DNA of 64,000 bases from Ornithodoros turicata (taxonomy: Eukaryota; Arthropoda; Arachnida; Ixodida; Argasidae): contig NC_088204.1 in NCBI RefSeq assembly GCF_037126465.1, forward strand, positions 21,334,804 through 21,398,803, given 5' to 3'. Below, in pieces: positions 54,331-64,000 of this stretch. The notes under the pieces were generated by a model. It did not search any database. It was given only the letters and a program-made list of their open reading frames with translations, and was not told the DNA's origin. Numbering within the stretch: the stretch's first letter is position 1; every line of letters starts with the position of its first letter. The position numbers and the translations under genes are program-made.

Positions 54331-55474
54331 CAGGGATGGGCATAAATACACTTTTCGGGTATTTAAGTATAAATACAAAATACTACATGTTTTCATGTAT
54401 TTAAATACTGCCTATAAATACTTTATGATGAAAGTAATTAAATACAAAATATAAATACATTAAGACAGTATTTAAATGCTGTATCTTCTTCCGTAAATAC
54501 TTTGAGCCGTCCAGGCACATTATTCTTTTAAATTAGTGTATAAATAGAGCCATCTGTGGATGCATGTCTGCTGCACACAATGCCCACATATTTCTTTATT
54601 TTCCGTGATACAGATTTCAGCATCTTGCGTGGACCGACTTTCCATTGAACGAAAACGTCCCCTTGAGTCTCAGGAGCAGCGAGAGGGGTACAAGACAGGA
54701 CGGACACGGGACAAGAACCGACGACGACTCAAAACCAGCAAATGAACACTTTATTCAACATAGAGAAAGTGGAAGAAGCGATAACGAGTTCATTAGCAGG
54801 TTTTGAGTTGCCGTCGACTCTTGTCCCGTGTCCGTCCTGTCTAGTACCCCTCTCACTGCTCCTGAGACTCAAGGAGACGTTTTCGTTCAATCGTATACAC
54901 CAGCTTGCTTGCCTCCTCTACTTATGTTCATCGACTTTCCATCTTCAGCGACAACGGTGAGAAACCCCCCGTTAAAAACTGTCTGGTGCGCTGCATCCAT
55001 TGTCCTGAGTTCCCAGTGAATGACTAAGTAGAATTGCCGCTAAAGGTGCATTTGAAGGGTTCCCTTTAGACACCAGGCTTTGTCAAGTGACGCAAGAGGG
55101 TCACATTTTTCACAGGGACAATCACATTTTTCCCAAATTGGTGTTCTCATTTCTCTCCCCACTTCCAAGACTGAAGCAACGGTGGTGATGCCATCATTCA
55201 CACATTGAGCTGTTTTCTAGAAGGACGGAAATCCCCGAACACATGGGATGGGATGGGTGACCTGTAGCCTGTAACCAAGATACCCTTCATCGCTGGAGGC
55301 TAACAATGTGGAACTCGAGAGAAGCCCACAAATACGGGAGGATGAGATATGTGTATTTAAGTGTATTTTAAATATAAATACGCCTAAAATGGTATTTAAA
55401 TATAAATACATTTTTCTTGCCTGTATTTAAATACGTATTTTAAATACAATGTATTTAAATACTGCCCATCCCTG
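54331..55474. mobile_element. 1144-bp hAT-like element with perfect 8-bp target duplication
   Basis: The termini CAGGGATGGGCATAAATAC and ATACTGCCCATCCCTG are inverted. GGTACAGG is at 54323-54330 and 55475-55482. Subterminal regions on both sides are filled with TATTTAAATAC-type motifs. The middle has a separate foldback (54643-54891). Confidence 0.92.
54643..54891. repeat. foldback inside the 54.3-kb hAT-like element
   Basis: ATTGAACGAAAACGTCCCCT and the following GAGTCTCAGGAGCAG are mirrored by CTGCTCCTGAGACTC and ACGTTTTCGTTCAAT. Arms are about 100 bases with an intervening ~55 bases. Confidence 0.85.
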
Positions 55475-55661
55475 GGTACAGGTAACGCAACCATGTGTAA
55501 CCACAGGTAACGCACCATGTCATATAACCATGGTGGATTCACGGATCCACCATGGTTATATAACTCTGCATCAAGATAAGAATAGTAATGTGATAAAATG
55601 AATGAATGTTGCCATGCACAGAGGTAGCATCAATCCTTCTGTGCCCATGGCTCCCACTCAA

Positions 55662-55913
55662 TAAACCTCTGCCGAAGAAACGTCATCATGACGTTGGTAG
55701 ACACACCGAAACCAAAACAGACCAGAAGGGGAGGGAAGAAAAGTAGGACCGAAGGCCGCGTCCTTTTCAGAGACCATCGTAATCCCCTCAAGACCGTGGC
55801 TTTCGGGCGCGACCTTGTTCGCCACTAGCTTTGAACGTAGTTCAACTCTACCAAATTGTGGAGCTGTCGAACATTATGACGTCATTTGTTTACAAACAGG
55901 TAGAGGTCTATCG
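55662..55913 (-). mobile_element. TIR element, inverted sibling of 44184-44478
   Basis: The ends ATAAACCTCTGCC and GGTAGAGGTCTAT, and most of the interior (GTCATCATGACGTTGGTAGA, AATTGTGGAGCTGTCGAACA), match the 44-kb element in reverse complement. Confidence 0.82.
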
Positions 55914-56632
55914 GATTTCCACCCCCCCCCCCCCCCCCCCAATGCATCCCAAGAAATCTTGCAACACCTCCCCAAAATACCAGTCAGAATAGCCAAAAAC
56001 GCCACAAAAGCAGCAGCTATGGGCATTTTAAAAGAAATAACAGCCCCGTACAAAACAAACACAAAAGGACAAAGCACACAGAGGCATCATACCCCCTTAC
56101 GAGATCCCCCCCCAAAAGCAACAGGCATTGGGAGCAGAAACGAGACTAGTGGCGTTAAGCGCTTTCCTACCATGCAGGAAACTCCTCAACATTGAAGTTT
56201 ACACAGGAAGGAAGCTCACTCTTGTTCATGAAGAGCTTTATTTGATCTATCCATTCAATTCTGTACACATGGAGAGTTGCACCGCAATAATTTACACATG
56301 TCACAGGTTCGCAGGACAGCAGCTGATTTGGCCGTGGAAACATGACATAAGTCTACGTCAACAGCCAAGACTTGCGAGGAATGTTGTGCACACTTACAAC
56401 GTTTTTTTTTTTCCTTTCCAGTCCTTGTAGATAAGTCATACCATGTGCCTGGTGTTGACTAGTCATTCTTTGCTACATGTATGCTAGTGCTGCATCTCGT
56501 TCACGCACTCGTTTCAAAAGTGCAGCGTTCAAGGCAGCTACAATTAGACACGAGAATGTATGCAAGTTAGTTAAACTGATTATGCACAAACATTTAAGTG
56601 CCCCAGAATGTCGTTGCTTCGGTCTGGTGTGT
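55914..56632. other. intergenic DNA with poly-C tract
   Basis: A C run of about 18 at 55923-55940 and another at 56108-56114. A plus-strand frame spans 55945-56195 but shows no recognisable domain. Confidence 0.4.
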
Positions 56633-57236
56633 AGCGGCCGGGGGTGTATCCCGTTTGAAACCATTAGAAATAATATTTCAAAAATAAACGCGTATCTCCC
56701 AGATTATACGCTAAAAATATATCTCCCAGAATATACGCTTAAAAATAAACGCACAAAAATAATCTGCAAAATATCCCCGTTTAAATATAAACGCTAAGGA
56801 ATCCACGGTTAAGAATATATCGTTAAAAATAAATTGTTTCAGAATCCCCCCAAATCCACCCTACAGTTGCTAGAGTCATGTGGTATGGCCCAAATCAAAG
56901 TGAACTGCAAGCAAGGGGCTTAACCTAACCTCACAGGACCAAACTAGCCTAAACTATCCCAAACTAACCGAAACCAAACTAGACTAACCTAACATAACAT
57001 GATATAACCTGGCATAAATTGCAATCAGACCTCCTCCGTGCTAGATGGTGAGGGGATTTTGAAACAGTTTATTTTTAATGGTGGATCATTAAACGGTGCT
57101 CTCTAAGTGGGGATAGTAAGCGGTTTATTTTAGGAGATATATTTGTAACCGTGTATTTTTTAAGCGGATTATTCTTGAATGTTTTATTCTTAAACGTTTA
57201 TTCTTAATGGTGGATTTCGGGGACCCCCCGCGGCCG
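56633..57236. repeat. structured repeat with inverted arrays of AATAAACG-like motifs
   Basis: The left part (56670-56840) has many variants of AAAAATAAACGC and ATATCTCCCAGA. The right part (57050-57215) has their complements (GTTTATTCTTAA, GCGGATTATTCTT). CGGCCGGGGG near 56637 and CCCCCCGCGGCCGGG near 57222 close the two ends. The middle holds CTAACC-rich sequence. Confidence 0.55.
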
Positions 57237-59346
57237 GGATAGAAGTGACGCTACAAAGGTGGTCGGCCATTTGGAGCAAGAAACAAATGTTGGCGCAACA
57301 GCCTATGTTCTAGAGTCTAAAATGATGCTCTAGTAGTAGTAGTAGTAGCAGTACACATCATCAGAAGATTAAAATTGTAAGTACTTGTACCAACATGAAT
57401 TTAAAGATGTTGATATTCAGAGACAACTGCCTTCAGTTTTCTCGTAGTCTGTTGACTCCAGAGTTGAAACAATGTACAGTGAAATAAATGGACTTCATAG
57501 CGAAGGTCGCCCAGATTTATGCGCTTACTGTAGTCTGGCCGGTCATTGGACATCTTCATCAGCTAGTGTCAGCACCCGGCACGAGTACCTGTTCTTTCTT
57601 AGACCAATGCGTTGGCAAGCAACGGCAGACGATGCTTTGTGTGGGATGGCTTTCAGGAAAATCTTTACTGGACCAGACTACACACCAGTTCGAATATGTT
57701 TTTTTCTCGTGGAACGTTTATGCTACAATTACTGCAAACAAACCACAACCAATATATATAGTATAGCGTACATTCAAAAAAATATGATTAAGTGCAGGCA
57801 AGCACCTGCAGTGACATCGGGCAGTAAATACTATGTACAACGGTAACAACTCAACTTTATGAAATATGCGGCTCTTGGGATACAATTTCATGGTAGTATA
57901 ATTCCATCACTATCAAGCAAGGAGTATGTTTACGTGTACTCCAACACACAATATCCTAGAACGCTCCAACTGTTTTACCCACTATTATGTACAAACAAAC
58001 ATAGCATTATGAATCCATATGGAATACAAGAAATGAGCACAGAAGGCAAACAACGACCCATGAGTATTCCACCGTAGAAAAAAAAAAAAAAAAAATGGAA
58101 TGTCTAATAAAAGTATATTTAAAAAGAAAGAAAGAAAGCGTGCATTTCCTGGAAACCATACTTTAACTCTATCTGTTGGCATGGCAAGAACTCTGAGCAA
58201 ACAATTTGCGTAACAAAAACAACACAAAATGCCAAGCTTGTGGCAACACCACCGAGCTTGTGAAAGGTTAAACGGACGCCTCAGTGAACAATAAGACAAG
58301 AAATTTCTTATTTTGTCGAAAAAGTACACTGCCTGGCTAATGCTGAAATCAATTTACAGCTATCACAGCAAGCTCCTCACACTGCCCCTGCAATTCGACA
58401 GAGCATTTGAATAATGCACAGGAGCAACCTCTGAACAGTGACGCACTTCTTTTGTCCTCGTACATGCGACGCAGACAGGTGCCAAGGAAACAGATCTTTC
58501 TTGTGACATTTACATTATTCACATCCTGACGCCCTTTCATGACTGCAAAGGGCTTTTGTTGAACGTGTAGAAGGACCTTCGATATATAAACGTGAAGAGT
58601 GACTAAACATAGCAACCTTTGTGCAATGAAAAATGGGCCTCATGAACATAACTCGTTATGTACACTGATCTAGGAACACCCTAATGACAATATGCAGAAC
58701 TGTAAACAAACGTTCCAACCTGATGTAAATTGTAACCTTCGCTGAAACCACCTGCAACTGTCGGATACCAACTCATTTTCCAGAGAGGTGTGAACGCGGA
58801 TATAATGGCATCATGATACGCTCAAAAAGTGAGAAAGAAGCTCGAAAATTTTTCTCAATTAGACAGCATTAGAAGACCACCTAAAATAGAAGCTAAATAA
58901 AAAAAAGCTTTCAGCTCACCGTTTCACTGAATATAAAACGTTTTTTTTTTCTTCTTGGATGCGTGGCCCAACAATGAAATATAGTAGCTCGTATATTTTA
59001 GCAACCAGAACAGCAAGGTTAGACGCAGAACTAGTAACACGAAAACGGGAACAGTCACGGAAAAGGCATTATATATTTATGGAGCTACTTTTCGTAACCA
59101 AACGACAGGCTCCCGATTGTTCTGGTTACACATCCCAAAAAAGTATACATTTTATATTGATGACTTAGTCATACTGCATCTCCTACAGGAAGAAATGGCT
59201 AGAGATGCTAGGAGGTCATGGAGAAAAAAGACAAAGCGGGTTAACGTGTAGCGTATGAGAAACACACGATAAAGTGTTCGGAGGAAAGTGGAGAGGATAC
59301 ACAGCACTGCGTTGCAGGACACAAATTGGAAAAAAATGTCATGCGA
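57237..59346. other. intergenic DNA, or 3' UTR of the minus-strand exon at 59347
   Basis: Contains a (TAG)n run at 57331-57348 and an A-tract near 58079-58095. No coding region recognised. Confidence 0.4.
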
Positions 59347-59442
59347 CTAGGCGAGTCCTTGCTGTTTCTCAAACTCACTCCATGCGTCATTGAGTTCCAT
59401 GAAGATGAGCTTGGCCAGTTCTTCATGTTCTGTGCCCACTTG
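59347..59442 (-). CDS. probable terminal coding exon of an unrecognised gene
   Basis: On the minus strand a clean acceptor (ATCACATTACAG) is followed by 31 codons and a TAG. The peptide includes EELAKLIFMELNDAWSEFEK and ends QQGLA. It is amphipathic, acidic and looks like a conserved C-terminal helix, but I cannot name the family. The upstream exon would lie above 59445, beyond the Tigger element that begins 38 bases from the acceptor; I did not find it in the window. No polyadenylation signal is clear. Chance cannot be excluded for so short a frame. Confidence 0.4.
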   Translation of the reverse strand, partial: QVGTEHEELAKLIFMELNDAWSEFEKQQGLA

Positions 59443-59480
59443 CTGTAATGTGATTGTTGGAAAACAAATATAGATATATA

Positions 59481-61155
59481 CAGTAAAACACGCGGATAAC
59501 GATATCTCGTACAACGATATCCCTCGTAAAACAATGGTTTATGATTTTACCGTCAAGATATACATTGTTTGTATGGGGAAACGACCCGCGTACAGCGATA
59601 GAGACCGCGGTTCCGAGTACTCGTGTAACGATGTTGGACGCTGTCCCGTGCGCGTAACTTCGCGGCGATAATCGCCGTGACAAGATGCAGTACCTCGATC
59701 ATACGTATCTCACGGTGTAGAGGAAAAAATTCTTATCCGAAATTCGTATCAAAAGAATTAAACTAGGGGTGTGCGAATATTCGAGTTCTCGAATTCGAAT
59801 CCAATCGAATATCAAACGCTCGAACTATTCGATTCGCGAATCGAATATCCGACTATTCCACGAATATGAACGACACAACCCGAAAGTGGGCTTCACCTGA
59901 TGCTTCCGTGCATGAGGTGAAGCCTCCTTTACGAAATTGCCCGTGCTGCAGGACCAACACAGGCGGGAGAGTGTTTAGTTTAAGATAAAGTTATCCAAAG
60001 TTAGTTTTGTAGACATCGTCTGTGGATGGGGTGGCGCCCCTCACATATGCAGTTTAGCGGTACCGACGGGGGCTTTGATTTGATGTCTGTAAGGTCGCCT
60101 TTAAAAAGTTAGGACTCTCGAATAATGACTACAGCCCACGACCAAGAAGGGTGTCTTAACGATGTCCTTTACATCTAAAATTTCAGTAGTGCAACTTCCT
60201 AGGGCAAGTGCAAAGAAACTAAAGGGTGTTCATGGCAAAGCTGAAGCAGGATGCCAATTTGTTTGTTTCACAAATGGCCTGTGCTTGTCTGAAACAATTA
60301 CAGTGTCATCTGTATAACATGCTACTGCCTGACATCAAATTTTGAAATGAAGGTAACCACTCCAGTACTCCAGTATAAGTGTAGGCTCACCTGAAAAGCA
60401 GGAAGCACTCTCATGTAAAATTAAAGAGTAGGGGCTTTAAACAGAATAACTGTACGTCTATCTTGTGACAGTTAATACCAGAAAAATTACACTAAAGCCA
60501 TGGGCTACAAAATGGAAACTTTTAGTGCAAAAGTCACATATTGTAAATTTTGCATGAATATTCGATATTCGATTCGGTATTCAGAATTTTTCCCTCCATT
60601 CGATTCGATATTCGATTCGACTTAAAATATTCGGATTCGCACACCCATAAATTAAACCAAAATAAAAATTGAGACAAGAAAATAGACAGCGACTGTTCAT
60701 TTTCCAATACTGTCAGCGAAAGAGGTCAGTGGTAACGGTTTTGTGTCTCCGTATTTGGCCAATGCTGCTCAAATTCGCGAGATGATCCAAAGGGCCCAGC
60801 AGGCGTGCTTTCCACCCACAAGTCGCACCAGTATTCTAAAGCGAGCTTCTCATAAAGCACGCAGGCGTTAGGTGCGTAGGTACTTGCTGAATGGTGATGC
60901 GTAATGTTGCCAGAAGTTGTCCTGATATTTTCCCTGGTTCCCTCCACGAGTTCTGGTCTCTGTTTTCCCAAGCCAGTGCGATGCTACGCAGCTTCAAGGT
61001 TTTTTTAGCACCTGTTTCTTTTTCTTTTGCTACACTCCAGGTGGCGCGCGACTTTTCGGGACTCGCTATTTAGGTCAACCCTCGTTTAACGATGAACCCC
61101 GTATAACGATGGAATTCGCGATTACCGTCAATATCGTTATACGCGGGTTTCACTA
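59481..61155. mobile_element. non-autonomous Tigger/pogo-like element with a nested hAT-like element
   Basis: The left terminus CAGTAAAACACGCGGATAAC and the right GTTATACGCGGGTTTCACT are inverted, with TA at 59479-59480 on the left. The first 200 bases resemble the 5' end of the Tigger at 62531 (GATTTTACCGTCA, CCGAGTACTCGTGTAACGAT). The hAT-like element 59764-60649 is inserted in it. No transposase remains. Confidence 0.8.
59764..60649. mobile_element. 886-bp hAT-like element with perfect 8-bp target duplication
   Basis: The termini TAGGGGTGTGCGAATATTCG and CGGATTCGCACACCCATA are inverted. AATTAAAC flanks both ends (59756-59763 and 60650-60657). Both subterminal regions are dense with ATTCGAATCG-like motifs. 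Internal sequence has no transposase. Confidence 0.92.
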
Positions 61156-62528
61156 GAAAGTCAGGACACCTTCAGATGAAGCCTTTTAGGCACAAGTATT
61201 TGCATGTGCGAAAGATGCTACAGGGAATGCGTTCAGACTATGCAGCGTTTAAAACTAGAAAAGTAGACAGAAAAAGCTCACACTGTTAACATATCAAATT
61301 GCAACCGGAAGGGGCATTGTTTTTGTCGCCTTACACTTTGTGTCTGAATGTTTATCATCCCAACCACTCGAGTTCGTCCGTCTAACAACGTACAAAAACA
61401 AACCCTCAAAGGCCTGTTGGTGTCTCGCTTTATTAATAGATGACCTTCATGTTGAAGCCCATACTCAGTCTGCAAGACATTGTCAGCAAGTCTCATGACT
61501 GTCGTGCCAAACAAATGTGCGCACTTGCGCTGCTTCTGGCTTCAACTGACAAAAAACTGCCAAATGAAAGCCACTAGGGAAGTGAAAGAATACTGAGCTG
61601 GATGTGACACAAGGGATATGAAGATACCACATGTAAGCATTGAGGGCACAATGATGCACAAGGGCCTCCAAAATTTTGCCTGAAAGGTTGTCTTATGCGC
61701 GAGTAGATAGCGTAAATGTTACAACCTTTCTTTGCCCATTGCATTTGAGGTAGCAGTACATACTATGGTCTATACAGAACGTATACAGCTTAACCCCTCT
61801 GACAGCACATCAAGGACTTCACATTTGCGTTAATTAGCGGGAACTTGTGATAAAATTAAGGACAGTGTAGCAGATAGTCACTTTGGAAGGGCTCCATGAA
61901 CAGAAAAACACCAGAAAAAGAAGTAGATGCTCCTGATACAGAGCTTCCAAATTAAAGGGGCACATTAAAATGCAAAAAGAAGTTCATTTCAAATTACGTT
62001 GCACGCTATGCCAATTTCATACTTGTTATCATAATTCAAAACTATGATTCCGTGACGGCGCTAAGCAGTGAACATCGTTTCAACTTGTGCATCGATGTTT
62101 TTAGCCGATGCTGCGCGTGCACACACATGCCACGCCATGAAGCAGATAGTGCGAAACTATCTAACTATAAAAGGAAAACAAGTGCGCGTTGCGAGGCGGA
62201 CTGGCGTCGCTGTCCGAAGGATGTGAAGGTAAATGTCGTCAGTGGAACATTCGCGAGAACTGTTGTGGGCTACAATTCAGTGAATCGGTATTAAAAAATG
62301 CAGTAGTGCGTATCACGACGCGCATATACGGAACACTACGAACGGACCCGTTCCAAATCCACACGGCTACGATAGCTATGCACACGCTTCTCCTGCTGTC
62401 TCATTGGATGCCGCCAATCTTTGCCTCCCGGGGATCTCATTCGTTTGCCGGCAAAGACGGCTCTGCTTTCATTGCGTTTTTCTTCTAAACGGTAGCGCGT
62501 TGTATACCAATTTGGGTTTGGAATGTAC
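61156..62528. other. intergenic DNA, no gene recognised
   Basis: Several 60-100 codon frames on both strands lack motifs. A fragment near 61955 (AAAGGGGCACATTAAAATGC) resembles the left tip of the MITEs at 42058 and 51254. Confidence 0.4.
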
Positions 62529-62530
62529 TA

Positions 62531-64000
62531 CAGTCAAACCCGCGCATAATGATCCCTCGCACAACGATAAACCTAATAAAACGATCGTTTCTGGTTTTAC
62601 CGTCAGAAAATACATTATGTCTATGGACGATCGACCCTCCTGTAACGATAAAAATCGCCGTTCCCAGTACTCGTACAACGATGGCCGACGCCCGCGAGAA
62701 TGCTTTGTCGGGCGCTACGCCCTTCTGCGAATTGTAGGACATGGGGCAAAACAGGAATGGCCACGAGGCTGTGCACTTAGTCATAGCACCCTTTGCACAC
62801 CGACCCTTTTTGCGCGACCCTGTGACCTATTTTGCGCCGGTCACCATGGTCACTCTACTCCAGCGACTTGCTGTTTATGACATTCTGCTCCCGGTTCCTG
62901 CTCTTGCGCATCATTGGCTGCGCCGTCAACGATGGCGTCCCAGACAAGAAAACGGAAAGCGATTGACTTGAGTGTCAAGCTGGCGATCATCGATGACCAT
63001 CAGCACGGAAGAAAAGTGTCGTCCATCGTGCAGAAGTACGGCCCATCGCAGTCCACGGTGTCAACGATTCTGAAGACAGCACAGAAACTGCGGAAGGAAG
63101 CAGCCCGCGACGAAGGTACGCAGGTGTCAGAGAGCGCGCGCACGAAAATGTCGAAGAAGCACTTTACAAGTGGTTTACTGATTTACGAAGTCGCAATATC
63201 CCGATCAGTGGCCCAGTGCTCATGGCAAAAGCGAAGGACTTCGCATTTCTTTTTGGAGATGAGAGCTTCAAGCCATGTGGGGGTTGGCTTCAGCGCTTTA
63301 AGGACCGCTACAGGATTTCGTACAGGAAGGTTGCTGGTGAAAGCGCTTCTATGGACAGTGCCGGAAAGGCGGCATGGCTGGGCAAGCACCTCCTAGACAT
63401 CTTTGAAAAGTACGAAGAGAGGGACATCTTCTATGGTGATGAAACCGGACTGTTTTGCCAGCTGTTGCCTTCAGGAACACACGCTCTTAAGGGAGAGGAC
63501 TGCGCAGGTGGAAAACACAGCAAGGTACGACTCACAGTGTTCCTTTTGTGCGAATAGACGCCGTTCGTCATTGGGAAATCGAAGAAGCCACGTGGCTTCA
63601 CGAATGCCACAGCGATCCCTGTGCAGTACCGCACCAACACAAAAGCATGGATGACCCGCCAACTTTTCAAGGAGTGGCTCGAAGAATTCGACGCAGACGT
63701 GCAAAGAAAGCAACGGAAAGTTCTATTGCTCCTTGATAACTGTACGGCGCACCGTGTTGACGCAAATCTAACGTCAGTGGAGGTTCTTTTTCTTCCGCTG
63801 AACACGACTGCTGGCCTTCAACCTATGAACATGGGCATGATCTGCTAGACGTGAAGCTGCTATACAGACGGCGTGTTGTCGACAGAATTATTTTCAACAT
63901 TGACCGGAGCAGGGCGCAGGGACAGGACCATGTCGCGTACCTGAAAGTAACGCCGTTAATGGCTGTTCAGTTTCTGAGCGCAGCGTGGATCAAGGTGCGG
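62531..64000 (+). mobile_element. Tigger/pogo DNA transposon, 3' end beyond the window
   Basis: The 5' terminus CAGTCAAACCCGCGCATAAT follows TA at 62529-62530. About 400 bases later the transposase start appears. The element is cut by the window edge. Confidence 0.9.
62932..64000 (+). pseudogene. Tigger/pogo transposase, frameshifted, partial
   Basis: It starts at MASQTRKRKAIDLSVKLAII with a CENP-B-type helix-turn-helix (SSIVQKYGPSQSTVSTILK). A frameshift near 63110 leads to VEEALYKWFTDLRSRNIPIS and LMAKAKDFAFLFGD, the second DNA-binding helix set. The DDE domain follows: DIFYGDETGLFCQLLP (first Asp), an in-frame TAG at 63555, then FVIGKSKKPRGF, VLLLLDNCTAHRVD (second Asp) and a second TAG near 63846. 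VKLLYRRRVVDRIIFNID continues in another frame to the window edge. So the protein is dead but fully recognisable. Confidence 0.95.

Noticed and set aside
56935..57010. CTAACC-rich sequence as a true interstitial telomere
   Set aside because: Units are irregular and not in a clean TTAGG frame, so only a weak resemblance is claimed.

Overview
This is a stretch of animal nuclear DNA, most likely from an arthropod and probably a tick or other chelicerate. Genes are split by short introns with GT-AG borders. The intergenic DNA is packed with mariner, Tc1, Tigger/pogo, hAT-like, CR1, RNase H-bearing LINE and Ty3/gypsy remnants, plus a tRNA-derived SINE whose tail resembles repeats I associate with tick genomes. 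The tick assignment is inference from remembered repeat style; intron-bearing metazoan DNA is seen directly.

Layout. 1-3150: a decayed mariner element and a 220-bp hairpin. 5053-9644 (+): an eight-exon RPF1 gene (ribosome biogenesis, Brix domain) whose two long introns carry DNA transposons. 9994-11460 (-): a seven-exon 3-hydroxyacyl-CoA dehydratase gene (HACD/PTPLA family), tail-to-tail with RPF1 and using one GC-AG intron. 12235-16300: a run of foldback and MITE-type elements. 16641-17795 (-): a single-exon 384-residue MFS transporter resembling MFSD5. 17.9-26 kb: mostly unrecognised DNA with a tentative two-exon orphan gene (20498-22772).

26.4-38.7 kb is a retroelement zone. It holds an RNase H remnant, a CR1 LINE broken by an internal deletion and by a TIR element, a 4.4-kb composite bounded by oppositely oriented gypsy LTR ends with two CAT-rich minisatellites inside, a SINE, and a minus-strand LINE with reverse transcriptase, RNase H and a zinc knuckle. 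39.7-62 kb is a dense field of non-autonomous DNA elements. Several carry 8-bp target duplications that can be read directly at both ends. Embedded in it are a KCNE-like single-pass membrane protein exon (49687-50124, +) and a short probable terminal exon (59347-59442, -). The right edge enters a Tigger/pogo element with a frameshifted transposase running off the window.

The host genes do not form a pathway: RPF1 acts in 60S ribosome assembly, HACD in very-long-chain fatty acid elongation in the ER, the MFSD5-like protein in membrane transport, and the KCNE-like protein possibly as a channel accessory subunit. I found no CRISPR array, rRNA, intact tRNA or bacterial-type operon. The most unusual items are the inverted gypsy/minisatellite composite, the KCNE-like protein, the GC-AG intron and the set of hAT-like elements with intact target duplications.
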